From NCBI GenBank assembly GCA_963795935.1, contig CAWCJO010000005.1, positions 186,001-250,000 of the forward strand: a stretch of DNA of 64,000 nucleotides, read 5' to 3'. Shown in pieces: positions 30,444-38,676 of this stretch (positions are counted from its first letter, which is position 1; each line of letters starts with the position of its first letter). This DNA comes from JAICMB01 sp963795935 (GTDB taxonomy: Bacteria > Acidobacteriota > Terriglobia > Bryobacterales > Bryobacteraceae). The notes beneath the pieces were generated by a model. The model did not search any database, was not told the origin of the DNA, and saw only the letters and a list, made by a program, of their open reading frames with translations. Both the position numbers and the translations under genes were made by a program.

Positions 30444-31104
30444 TGATGTCGCTCAGCACGCGCATCGCGCCTTCCGCCCGCAACAGCGCCACCAGCTCGT
30501 CGCGCCGCGGCGTTCCGTGCCCGCCACGCCGATGAAAGGAACGTCCGCCGCCGCCGACGCTGCGCGCATCGTCCACCGTATCGCCAATATACAGCAATTT
30601 CTTTCCCTGGATGCATGCGCCGCAATCTTCAACAACCCCTCGGGATGCGGCTTCTCATTCTCGACGTCGATCGGCTGCAACGATCGCGCAGAAAGCGATC
30701 CCGACAGCGCTCGCGGCCAGCGTCATCTCGACTTCCACCTGATTGCGTCCCGTGAAGATCGCCAGATCGGAATGCGCGCGCCAAGCTCTCGAAAAAGCCG
30801 TTCCGCGGCAGCCAGCGCTCGCGATGAATCATGCCTTGCCTCAAGAAACAGATCGTTGAAATACTCGACGATCGTCTCGTACGCGACCTCGACGCCGAGA
30901 TCCGCGCAGATCTTTTGCGACAGCGCCCAATCGTTGTTCCAGCCGCCCGCGTTCTTATAATCCTGAATCCGCTCGCGCGTAATCGCGACGGCCGGTGAAA
31001 TGCTCCACCGTGCGCACGATCGTCTCGCGATACGATTCGGAAACGTCCACCAGCACGCCATCCATATCGAAGACGATCAATCGCCGCCCGCAGCCGCTCA
31101 CCAT
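30430..31104 (-). CDS. HAD-family hydrolase inside the his operon, likely histidinol-phosphatase
   Basis: The ATG at 31104 opens RRLIVFDMDGVLVDVSESYR (HAD motif I with both Asp) followed by ETIVRTVEHFTG. After a frame change near 30990, IQDYKNAGGWNNDWALSQKI gives the helical cap. Later frames show ENEKPHPEGLLKIA (motif III) and DDARSAAAADVPFIGV (motif IV). The gene overlaps the end of hisC by seven bases and the start of hisB by 14, so it is tightly built into the operon. HisB here has no phosphatase domain and no HisN or PHP-type phosphatase is present, so this is the best candidate for the missing step. That function is inferred from position. Confidence 0.78.
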
Positions 31105-32193
31105 ATACCGCTCACCATATCTCTTCCAGCTCCTCCAGAAATCGCCGCGACCTGCTCGCGCGTGCCCACCGTCACGCGCACGCAGCCGGGGATCTCATAA
31201 CTGCGATCGCGAACCAGTACGCCGCGCCCGCGCAGCTCGTCGCGGATCCGAATGGCGCGCTCGCCCGCTTCGAAAAGCACGAAATTCGCCTTGCTCTCGT
31301 AATAACCGATCCCGAGCTGCTCAAAGCCGACGTACAACATCTCGCGCGCGGCCAGCACTTCCGTCACGTATTTCTCGACGTAATCTTCGTCCTGAATCGC
31401 CGCGCGCGCCGCCACCGCCGCAACCATATTCACGCTGTACGGCGATTGCGCCTTATGCAGAAACTCGACATTTCCGGACTGTGAAAAAAGGCATCCGATG
31501 CGCATCGCCGCCATGCCGTAAGCCTTCGAAAACGTACGGCTGACGAACAGATTCGGATAATCGTTGATTAACGGCAGCGCCGTCACGCCGGAGAACTCAT
31601 AATACGCTTCGTCGATCAACACGGCCGCGCTCGTCCGCCCTCTCCAGAATCTGCTCGATGCTCGGCGCGGGACGTTCCCGTGCCCGTCGGATTGTTGGGG
31701 TTCGAGATCAGCATAGCGCGCGTCGCGGGCGTAATCGCGTCGAGCAGTTCTTCGAATGGAAACGCGAGCTTCTCGCGCCGGTAGGGAATCTCGCGCATCG
31801 CCGCGCCGGCCAGCTCGGCATAAAAGCGGTACATCGCGTAGGACGGTTGCAGCAGAATCACCTCGTCGCCAGTCGTCAACGTAAGTATTGATCAGAACCT
31901 GGATGGCTTCGTCGGTGCCGTTGGTAAGCATGAAATCTTCCGGCGTCGACGCCGAAGAACTCGGCCAGATCGCGCTTCACCTCGCCGTATTCCGGATACA
32001 CCGACATCCGCTCCTCCGTCAGGTACTGCTTCAGCGCTTCGATGACGTGCGGCGAAGCGCCCACCGTATTCTCGTTGAAATCCAGCCGCAGCTTGCCCAT
32101 GCTGCCGGCCGTGGGCGGCGAATACGGCGCCATGCTCAGCACCGCCTCGCGAGGCTGCAATACGCCCGGCGGCAAATCGATCCGCTTACTCAA
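31098..32193 (-). CDS. hisC: Histidinol-phosphate aminotransferase, frameshifted
   Basis: HisC is a fold-type I PLP aminotransferase. The order is LRLDFNENTVGASPHVIEAL, YPEYGEVKRDLAEFFGV, LTNGTDEAIQVLINTYV, EVILLQPSYAMYRFYAELAG, ISNPNNPTGTGTS and VLIDEAYYEFSG. The PLP-lysine segment SRTFSKAYGMAAMRIGCL follows, then the C-terminal VRDRSYEIPGCVRVTVGT. Four breaks (near 31945, 31870, 31660 and 31625) are each explained by one extra base. The start is TTG at 32193, overlapping the hisD stop by eight bases. The end overlaps the HAD gene. Confidence 0.93.
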
Positions 32194-33431
32194 GGCGAAC
32201 CTCCACCGACCGGGCGTGCGCTTCCAGTCCCTCGGCTCGCGCCAGCGTAGTGATCGCGGGAGCCAGACGAGCCAAACCTTCGCGCGTTAATTCCTGAATG
32301 GAGATCACCTTCACGAAATCGGCGGCCGACAGACCTCCGCGGATGCGCGCCGCGCCCGACGTCGGCAGCACGTGATTCGGACCGGAGGCATAATCGCCCG
32401 CCGCTTCGGGACTATGCGGGCCGATGAAAACGCTGCCCGCATTGCGAATGCCCGCCAGCAGCGCCGCGTCCGGTATCGCCAGATGCTCCGGCGCAATACG
32501 GTTCGAGATCTCGATCGCCTCGTCCAGCGAATCGACAATCACGGCCGCGCTATTTTTGCGGATCGCTTCGCACGCCACCGCGGCCGTCGGCAGCGACTCC
32601 AACTGCCGCATCACTTCCGCCGCCACCGACTGCGCCAGACGCCGCGACGTGGTCAGCAGGATGCGCCGAGGCCTCCGTATCGTGCTCGGCCTGCGCCAGC
32701 ATATCGGCCGCGAGATGCTTCGGATCGCTCTCCGCGGCGATGATCACAATCTCCGTCGGGCCCGCCACAAAATCGATCCCCACCTCGCCCGCCAGCAGCT
32801 TCTTCGCGGCCGCGACATAGATGTTTCCCGGCCCCACGATGCGATCTACTTTGGGGACGCTCGCCGTGCCGAAGGCAAACGCCGCGATCGCCTGCGCGCC
32901 CCCCATCCGGAACATCCGCCCCGCGCCGCAGAATTCGAATGCCGCCAGAATTTCCGCGCTGGGGTGCGGCGAGGCAACACAAATGTTTTGCACTCCCGCC
33001 ACCTGGGCCGGGATCACTGTCATCAGCAGCGTCGAGGGCAGGGGATAGCGGCCCGCCGGCATGTAAGCGCCGACTGAATCGAGCGGCCGGACGATATGTC
33101 CGAGCCGCCGCCCATCGGGCAGGTCCGACCGAGCACTCGCGCGGAAACTGCATTCGCGCATACTCGCGAATGTTCGCCGCCGCCGCTTCGACTGCCTCCA
33201 TAAAATCGCCGCTACACGCGCCTGGCGCGCGGCCCGGATTTCCGCGTCCGTAACCAACAGATTCTCGCCCCGAAAGCCGTCGAACTTGCGCGCATACTCG
33301 AACAGCGCCGCATCGCCGCGCCTTCGCACGTCGTCCAAGATCGGCGCAACCGTCCGCTCCGCTTCCGCCAGCCGGCCGGCCTTGCGTGCGATCAATTCCC
33401 CGGCTTCGGACGCCTCGACAATTCGCAGCAT
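32186..33431 (-). CDS. hisD: Histidinol dehydrogenase, frameshifted
   Basis: HisD oxidises histidinol to histidine in two steps, with zinc and NAD. Frames assemble into LRIVEASEAGELIARKAGRL, ILDDVRRRGDAALFEYARKF, DSVGAYMPAGRYPLPSTLLM, VASPHPSAEILAAFEFC and FRMGGAQAIAAFAFGT. These are followed by VDRIVGPGNIYVAAAKKLL, DFVAGPTEIVIIA and DMLAQAEHD. The last segment has SVFIGPHSPEAAGDYASGPN and ends in ARSVEVRLE. The catalytic Glu/His and zinc residues expected for the family fall in these stretches. Breaks lie near 33212, 33127 and 32660. ATG at 33431 follows the hisG stop within three bases. Confidence 0.93.
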
Positions 33432-33433
33432 AA

Positions 33434-34305
33434 TTACATCACGATCTTGTTCAAGGGGTACTCGACAATCCCCTGCGCCCCGGCTTCCTTCAATCGCGGA
33501 ATGATGGTGCGAACCGTGCTTTCGTCGAGAATGGTATGCACCGCGACCCATTCTTCCTCGCTCAGGTGCGATACCGTCGGCTTCTTTAACGCGGGCAGAA
33601 TGCGCAGCACCGCCGGCCAGATTCGCGCGCTCCACGTTCAACATCAAACCCACTTTCCCCAGCGCGTTGATGGCGCCTTCGAGCAGCATGCGCATGTCTT
33701 CCAGCTTCCGCCGCTTCCAATCGTCTTCCCACGACGCGACATTGGCGATCAACTGCGTATTCGATTCCAGTACCGTCTCAATAATCCGCAGGTTGTTCGC
33801 CCGCAGCGACGACTCCCGTCTCGGTCACTTCAACGATGGCGTCGGCCAGCACCGGCGGCTTCACTTCCGTCGCGCCCCAACTGAACTCCACCTTGGCCTT
33901 TACGCCGTTCTTCTCCAGATAACGCCGCGTCGCCGCCACCAGTTCCGTCGCGATTACCTTGCCTTCGAGATCGCGCACGGAGTGGAACGGTGAGGACTCC
34001 GGCGCCGCCAACACCCAGCGCACTTTGCCGAAACTCTGCTTGGCATACACCAGATCCGCCACCGTCCGCACATGAGCTTCGCTTTCCTGGACCCAATCGC
34101 GGCCCGTCAGCCCCGCGTCCAGCACGCCGTCCTCGACATAGCGCGCCATCTCCTGCGCGCGAATCAACATGCACTCGATCTCCGCATCGTCGATCGCCGG
34201 AAAATAGGACCGCGCGCTGGTCGTGATGTTGAATCCCGCGCGCCGGAACAGATCGATGGTGGCGCTCTCGAGACTGCCCTTCGGTATCCCGAGCTTCAGC
34301 TTCAC
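33434..34305 (-). CDS. hisG: ATP phosphoribosyltransferase, long form, frameshifted
   Basis: HisG catalyses the first and feedback-regulated step. KLKLGIPKGSLESATIDLF, VLDAGLTGRDWVQES, VATELVAATRRYL-like and VEFSWGATEVKPPVLAD mark the catalytic domains. Beyond two one-base insertions (near 33805 and 33618) comes a C-terminal region (LEDMRMLLEGAINALGKVGL, then a His-rich ACT-like end). This identifies the long, histidine-inhibited form, so HisZ is not required. GTG at 34305 starts the protein, and the hisI frame runs into it without a stop in the sequence given. The stop TAA at 33434 follows EYPLNKIVM. Confidence 0.9.
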
Positions 34306-34683
34306 GCCCGCGCCTCCGTATACTTCCGCCGGATCGTAAGCGCGCTCCTCCGATTCCACCCAATTGCCATTTTCAAGACGCCGGAAAAAACAGCTTTCGT
34401 AGCCTTCGTGGCACACGCCCGGTCCCAGCGCCTCCACTTTCAACAGCAGCGCGTCCTAGTCGCAATCGGTCGAGATTTCTTTGACGATCAGCCGGTGCCC
34501 CGACGTCTCGCCTTTCAGCCACAGCTTGTTGCGCGAGCGGCTGTAAAACGTCGCGTACCCGCTCTCGACCGTGTTGCGAAACGCCTCTTCGTTCATGAAA
34601 CCGACCATGAGCACGCGGCCCGAGGCGTGGTCCTGAATCACGGCCGTGACCAACCCACCCAGCTTGTCGAAATTTAAATCCAT
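34302..34683 (-). CDS. hisI: Phosphoribosyl-AMP cyclohydrolase with an internal in-frame amber codon
   Basis: This is HisI, the zinc-dependent PRA-CH. MDLNFDKLGGLVTAVIQDH, then VLMVGFMNEEAFRNTVESG, FYSRSRNKLWLKGETSGH and VKEISTDCD are followed by TAG at 34456-34458. The same frame then continues with DALLLKVEALGPGVCHEGYE and SCFFRRLENG, which hold the other cysteines that bind zinc. The stop thus interrupts the metal site between DCD and DALL. Relatives often have a Gln or similar residue there, so a C-to-T change is likely. The frame also runs into hisG; a one-base shift would give the usual GTGA overlap at 34302-34305. HisE is not encoded here. It is the first operon gene. Confidence 0.88.
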
Positions 34684-34717
34684 GTCTTCTCAACGGGGCC
34701 GCAAAGCAACGAGGCGC

Positions 34718-34755
34718 AAAAAAAAAGCCCGCCATGTTCAGGCGGGCCTTTTTGC
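34718..34755 (-). terminator. Intrinsic terminator 35 bases upstream of hisI
   Basis: On the minus strand, GCCCGCC (34747-34741), a seven-base loop and GGCGGGC (34733-34727) form a perfect GC stem directly followed by nine T (34726-34718). No minus-strand gene ends upstream of it, since the neighbour on that side is read on the plus strand. It therefore lies in the his leader rather than at the end of an operon. Confidence 0.88.
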
Positions 34756-34769
34756 TTCGGAAAATCCGG

Positions 34770-34823
34770 TCAGACGCCCGCCCGCCATCGCGTATGGTGA
34801 TGATGGACGAGGCGTTCGATCAT
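34770..34823 (-). CDS. hisL: His leader peptide, 17 aa with HHHH
   Basis: ATG at 34823 opens MIERLVHHHHTRWRAGV and ends with TGA at 34770. Four of 17 codons are His (CAT CAT CAC CAT), a density not expected by chance. It stands directly before the his operon and its leader terminator. The ribosome site is weak, with no AGGAGG-like sequence in the 15 bases before the ATG; the message may be leaderless. The leader lies antisense to the 5' flank of the crotonase gene. Confidence 0.78.
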   Translation of the reverse strand: MIERLVHHHHTRWRAGV

Positions 34824-34838
34824 GAAATTAAGGTTACC

Positions 34839-35609
34839 ATGCCCGCGATGTACGAACGAATCCTCTATGACCGGCGCGGCCAAATCGTGCGCATGACCTT
34901 GAATCGTCCCGAGAAGCGCAACGCCCTCGATGCTCAGTCCATCGCGGAGCTGAAGGATGCCCTCGCCGCCTCGGCCCGCGACCCGGATTGCCGCGTCGCG
35001 CTGATCGCCGCAGCCGGCCAGGATTTCTGCTCCGGCGCCGACTTGGCCGGCCTCGAAAAGACCGCGCAATCCGGCGTCCTCGAGAACATGGACGACGCCC
35101 GCGAGATGGCCGAACTGTTCCTGGCCATCCGCAAGCACCCGCGCCCCGTCATCGCAGCCGTGCAGGGCCGCGCGCTGGCGGGCGGTTGCGGCCTCGCGAC
35201 AGCGTGCGATATCGTTCTCGCCTCGGAATCGGCGCGTTTCGGCTACCCCGAAGTAAACATCGGATTCGTGCCCGCCATGGTCATGGCCATGCTGCGCCGC
35301 TCCGTCTCCGAGAAAGCCGCTTTCGAATTGGTCGCGACCGGCGGAATTATCGCAGCCGCCCGCGCGCGAGAGCTCGGCCTCGCGCACCACGTCTATCCGG
35401 ACGAGCGATTCGTAGCCGAAGTAGACGCCTACACGACCCGGCTGGCCTCACAATCGGCTTCCGCCGTGATGCTCTCGAAGCGCCTGCTCTACCAAACGGA
35501 TTGCGTCCCGTTCGAAGCCGCGCTCGAAGCCGGCATCGAGATCAACGCCATCGCCCGCATGACCCCGGACTGCCGCCGCGGCATCCAGCGTTTTCTCAAC
35601 AAGGGCTGA
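34839..35609 (+). CDS. Enoyl-CoA hydratase/isomerase (crotonase) family protein
   Basis: The 256-residue crotonase-fold protein shows RGQIVRMTLNRPEKRNALDA and CRVALIAAAGQDFCSGADLA, an oxyanion-hole segment. VQGRALAGGCGLATACDIVL and FGYPEVNIGFVPAMVM follow, with the C-terminal helices after them. In classic enoyl-CoA hydratases a Glu follows GGGC; here it is Gly (GGCGLA), while the second Glu (PEV) is kept. The reaction is therefore more likely an isomerisation, a hydrolysis or a specialised hydration. The start at 34839 has AAGG five bases upstream. It is divergent from the his operon and overlaps its leader region on the other strand. Confidence 0.85.
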   Translation: MPAMYERILYDRRGQIVRMTLNRPEKRNALDAQSIAELKDALAASARDPDCRVALIAAAGQDFCSGADLAGLEKTAQSGVLENMDDAREMAELFLAIRKHPRPVIAAVQGRALAGGCGLATACDIVLASESARFGYPEVNIGFVPAMVMAMLRRSVSEKAAFELVATGGIIAAARARELGLAHHVYPDERFVAEVDAYTTRLASQSASAVMLSKRLLYQTDCVPFEAALEAGIEINAIARMTPDCRRGIQRFLNKG

Positions 35610-35680
35610 GGAAGCGAAAACCACCCGTCATGTGCGGATGTGGGCTCCTCTGTAGCTGTGGTAGCGAGAACGGGCAAGAT

Positions 35681-36368
35681 CTACTCGCCTGGTTCGCCCT
35701 GCATGGCCAAAGCTTCCAGCGATTGAACCCATTCATGGAAGTGCCGGCAATGCTTGCGCATTCTTCGGATGCCGACCGCCGCGGCGCCCTGTGCTCCTTC
35801 GATTACTTTTCGATAGCCGGGACAAACCGCTAGGATTCGTTTCGACGGCGCAGTATCGGGGTTATTGTTAATGTCTTCGGGAGTATCAAAATCGTTTCGG
35901 ATGGCTTGAAATTCGCGTACCAGATTGGGACGGTTAATACCGTTAGCGAATGCCGCGGGATCGCTGAATAACAAGGCCTCATACTCATGAAGCTGGAGGT
36001 AAGGGAGGAACCGCGCGTCGGGGGCGAAGATTGGGGATCTCCCGGCAGATATCTTCTTTGACTGCTCGTTCGATGTGTCGCGCCTTGGCGAGGCTCGAAA
36101 GATGTTCTGGAGGGGGGTGACCGGGAAATCCATGGCCCAATCCGTACACGTCGACCATTGTTGAGCAATATGCGCCGTGGTCCTGTTTTAACAGCATTAG
36201 AACGTCACGCTTCACACGGGCATAGCTCGTTCGGCCGCCTTTGTGGCCCAGGCGACCGAGGAGAATCGGCTTTGCATAAATATTGCTGTGCGACAGCGTC
36301 TCGGCGAGGATATTGCCGACGAAGGACTCTTCGGTTTGCCCCTCAACCACTACATAGAGTCGCGTCAC
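35681..36368 (-). CDS. DUF4276 (TOPRIM-like) protein, frameshifted
   Basis: The N-terminus LYVVVEGQTEESFVGNILAE carries the conserved Glu of DUF4276, a family with a predicted TOPRIM-like metal-binding fold. After a break near 36020, FLPYLQLHEYEALLFSDPAA and AVCPGYRKVIEGAQGA follow, both typical of the family. The length of about 225 residues is normal. It overlaps the upstream AAA ATPase by four bases (ATGA). GC looks lower than in the flanking genes, which suggests transfer. Together with the ATPase it resembles OLD/PARIS/AbiL-type ATPase plus nuclease modules; defence is inference. Confidence 0.82.
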
Positions 36369-37537
36369 TGACGGCCATTGCCGCCCTTCGGCACGAGATC
36401 GGTTGAGTGCTCGTTTCTAGGTCGGCCCCCGAGCACATTTTTCTGCCACAGCTCTCCAAGAGAGTACTCTTGAAGCCATTCTGAAAGCTCGTCGCTAGCC
36501 AATCTTTGAAAAGTGGACTCGCTCCGCGCCCGATCGACTATGATCACATCTTCCGGCTTGAATTCATTCAGCAATGGAGCGGATTGGGTGGAGATAATGA
36601 GCTGCCTGCGGACATAATTGCCCGTGCCATTCACGGCTTGCCGAAAGAGGTTTCCGAGCAGCGTGAGAGCATACGGATGCAAACCAAGCTCTGGCTCGTC
36701 GAACAGCATCGTAGGAGGAGGATTCGGCTGCAGCAGGACGGTGGCCAGGCAGATGAAGCGCAGTGTTCCGTCCGAGAGTTGTTGCGCCGTGAAGGGATAA
36801 TCGGAATCTCGCTGCTGCCATTCGAGTTGTATCGTCCCTTCGTGTCCTGGAATCGGACGAAGAATGAAATCATCAAAGAATGGGGCTGCCAACCGGACCA
36901 CATCCCGAATTCTGAGATAGTGGATTCGGTCGGTTTTGCCGATCCTATAGAGGAAGGGCGCAAGATTCTCCGCGGTTGGACCTAGCGCTATGTTGTCATT
37001 CAATGCGTGGGGCCGCCGAGCCCCGGCGCTGAAGCTCGTATCGTGGAAATGATAGACCACCCATCTGGAAATCGCATCGAATACGTAATGAGAAACACCC
37101 CTTGCCCCGCCCCATGAACCAGCGTCGTCCTTGTGATCCTTGAGCTTTGCTTCGGCATGCCCGGAACCAAGTGACGTATGGTGGCTTCTAGAATCGCCGT
37201 AGAAAACTGTGGTTTCTTCGGAGAAAACCAAGCGTCCGTCATGCGTCGGAACGAGGCAGAATTCGTAGCCGTTCTTGCCGAAGTAGAGCTTCGCGCCCAA
37301 TCGAGAGGTTTCTTTCGGACCTAAAAAAAGACAACTGTCGGCGCCACCTTCCACTGCAACAGCGGTTTGCAATCTTTGTTGGATGAGGTCGCGAAGGAGG
37401 CGAAAAAAGCCGACGAAGTTGCTCTTCCCAGCGCCGTTCGCGCCTATCAGAACGTTGAGCCCACCCAGCTCAAATTCTTCCAGCGCCCTTATGGATTTGA
37501 AGCCTTCGATCGTGAGCTTCTTGATGGTGTCGGCCAT
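36365..37537 (-). CDS. AAA (SMC/RecF-like, AAA_21) ATPase, defence-type partner of DUF4276
   Basis: This intact 390-residue ABC-like ATPase begins with LTIEGFKSIRALEEFELGGL. The Walker A IGANGAGKSN lies at residues 31-40. The signature-like QLSDGTLRFICLATVLL is followed by Walker B TMLFDEPELGLHPYAL and an IISTQSAPLLNEF switch. Such stand-alone ATPases are encoded with a TOPRIM or DUF4276 effector in phage-defence islands. It stands first in a two-gene unit, with four bases of overlap. GC is visibly lower than in nearby genes. There is no signal or membrane segment. Family placement is firm; the role is inferred. Confidence 0.88.
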   Translation of the reverse strand: MADTIKKLTIEGFKSIRALEEFELGGLNVLIGANGAGKSNFVGFFRLLRDLIQQRLQTAVAVEGGADSCLFLGPKETSRLGAKLYFGKNGYEFCLVPTHDGRLVFSEETTVFYGDSRSHHTSLGSGHAEAKLKDHKDDAGSWGGARGVSHYVFDAISRWVVYHFHDTSFSAGARRPHALNDNIALGPTAENLAPFLYRIGKTDRIHYLRIRDVVRLAAPFFDDFILRPIPGHEGTIQLEWQQRDSDYPFTAQQLSDGTLRFICLATVLLQPNPPPTMLFDEPELGLHPYALTLLGNLFRQAVNGTGNYVRRQLIISTQSAPLLNEFKPEDVIIVDRARSESTFQRLASDELSEWLQEYSLGELWQKNVLGGRPRNEHSTDLVPKGGNGRQ

Positions 37538-37644
37538 TGCCTACGCTCAGCATATCGGAAACGCGCGCCGAACCGCCATTGCAGCGCGGCTTGCATCGCC
37601 TCCTCTGGGACCGGTACTAGAGGCGTGGAAATGCGGATCCGCGC

Positions 37645-38118
37645 CTAACCCCGCCGGTCGTAAACTTCCGTCCACGACTCCTTCGCCGTCGGCGTGATCA
37701 GCCGCAGTTCCCGAGTCAACCGCTTTCCGTCCGCCGAAATGCCGGTGCGCGACCATTCCCGCAGCGTCTTGTCGTTCGACGTATACAGCGACTCCACCGT
37801 CCGCGCATCGATGCGCTTGAACGCCATTGTGCCCTCACCGCCCGGGCCTTTCGCCGGATACGATTTGCCGTCCAGCGCGCCCTTGAAACTGAATTCCCGC
37901 GCCTCCTCCTCGTTGGGCTTAATCACCTCGCCGCTGTAGTTGAACGTGGAGCCCTGCTCCTCGATTTTAATGACGATGCTGGTCGGCCGCGTGTGCTTCC
38001 CCCACTTCGACGCGCCCGCGTTCAATATCCAGGTCCCGCTCATGTTCGGTCCCGCGGAATCGGCCAGCAACAGGCCGCAGGCCAGGAACCCCACCACTGT
38101 CCTCAAGCTCGGACTCAT
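37645..38118 (-). CDS. Secreted protein of unknown function, 157 aa
   Basis: A signal peptide (LRTVVGFLACGLLLADSAG) is followed by NMSGTWILNAGASKWGKHTR and a beta-rich lipocalin-like body (VIKIEEQGSTFNYSGEVI, EGTMAFKRIDARTVES), ending in TAKESWTEVYDRRG. Proteins with this NMSGTW-to-KRIDART pattern are common in Acidobacteria, where their function is unknown. It is intact and a single gene, with a divergent response regulator about 100 bases away. Confidence 0.78.
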   Translation of the reverse strand: MSPSLRTVVGFLACGLLLADSAGPNMSGTWILNAGASKWGKHTRPTSIVIKIEEQGSTFNYSGEVIKPNEEEAREFSFKGALDGKSYPAKGPGGEGTMAFKRIDARTVESLYTSNDKTLREWSRTGISADGKRLTRELRLITPTAKESWTEVYDRRG

Positions 38119-38217
38119 AATGTTTCGCTCCTCCTATATGGACGCCGATCCCGGTCAAAGTTATCGAATTGCTACACTCGTTCGGCGGACTTCAACCCGG
38201 TCCGCGGAGGCAAGCAA

Positions 38218-38676
38218 ATGACATCGCCAATTCCAATCAGTGGTCCGAACCCGAATCTGGACATTTTGATCGTCGAAAGCGACCGCGCCACCGCGCGCCT
38301 GACCAAGGAAGCTTTCAAAGATGCCGGACTCATGCAAGGCGTGGTGGCGGTCGACGACGGCGAACACGCGCTAGCCTATTTGCGGCGCGAGGACGGTTTC
38401 GCCCACCATCCGCATCCCGACCTGATCTTCCTCGATCTGCACCTTCCGAAAAAGTCCGGCCTGGAGGTTCTCGCGGAAATCAAGGCCAATCCGCGGCTGA
38501 AAGTGACGCCCGTGGTGGTCGTCTCCGGATCGGCCGACCCCAAGGAGATTCGCGAAGCCTACGAACTCCACGCCAGTTGCTACGTCCGCAAGCCGATCGA
38601 CCTGGATCAGTTCCTGCATTTCATCAAGACCTGCTACGAATTCTGGGGTAAGGTCGTGACCTTGCCTCCCAAATGA
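38218..38676 (+). CDS. Single-domain response regulator (Rcp1-like receiver)
   Basis: The 152-residue receiver domain has ILIVESDRATARLTKEAF (acidic site slightly changed: E-S-D), then LIFLDLHLPKKSGLEVL with the phospho-acceptor Asp, VVVVSGSADPKEI with the conserved Thr/Ser, and CYVRKPIDLDQF with the conserved Lys. There is no output domain. The extended N-terminus and long beta4-alpha4 region match Rcp1-type regulators that work with hybrid kinases. A GGAGG ribosome site precedes the ATG. The stop overlaps the CPBP gene by four bases, so the two are coupled. Confidence 0.9.
   Translation: MTSPIPISGPNPNLDILIVESDRATARLTKEAFKDAGLMQGVVAVDDGEHALAYLRREDGFAHHPHPDLIFLDLHLPKKSGLEVLAEIKANPRLKVTPVVVVSGSADPKEIREAYELHASCYVRKPIDLDQFLHFIKTCYEFWGKVVTLPPK

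Larger units (their letters stand above)
34718..34823 (-). promoter_or_regulatory. Histidine attenuator (leader peptide, competitor strand, terminator)
   Basis: The his leader transcript contains a short ORF with four adjacent His codons (34805-34794). Two overlapping copies of GGCGGGC (34786-34780 and 34782-34776) follow, and then the terminator stem. GGCGGGC is identical to the terminator's 3' arm, so it can pair with the 5' arm GCCCGCC (34747-34741) and block the terminator. A ribosome stalled at the first His codon leaves the competitor free and the operon is read. A ribosome that reaches the stop at 34770 covers the competitor and lets the terminator form. The pairing logic is inference from the sequence. 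No clear promoter was found. Confidence 0.8.

Noticed and set aside
34456..34458. TAG as a reassigned sense codon
   Set aside because: TAG ends several intact genes or clear ends here (nucleoside hydrolase at 9826, hisH, the HAD gene), so recoding is unlikely.
34718..34760. The hairpin near hisI as an ordinary terminator of a plus-strand gene
   Set aside because: No plus-strand gene ends there. The long T tail is on the minus strand, toward hisI, where it fits the leader.
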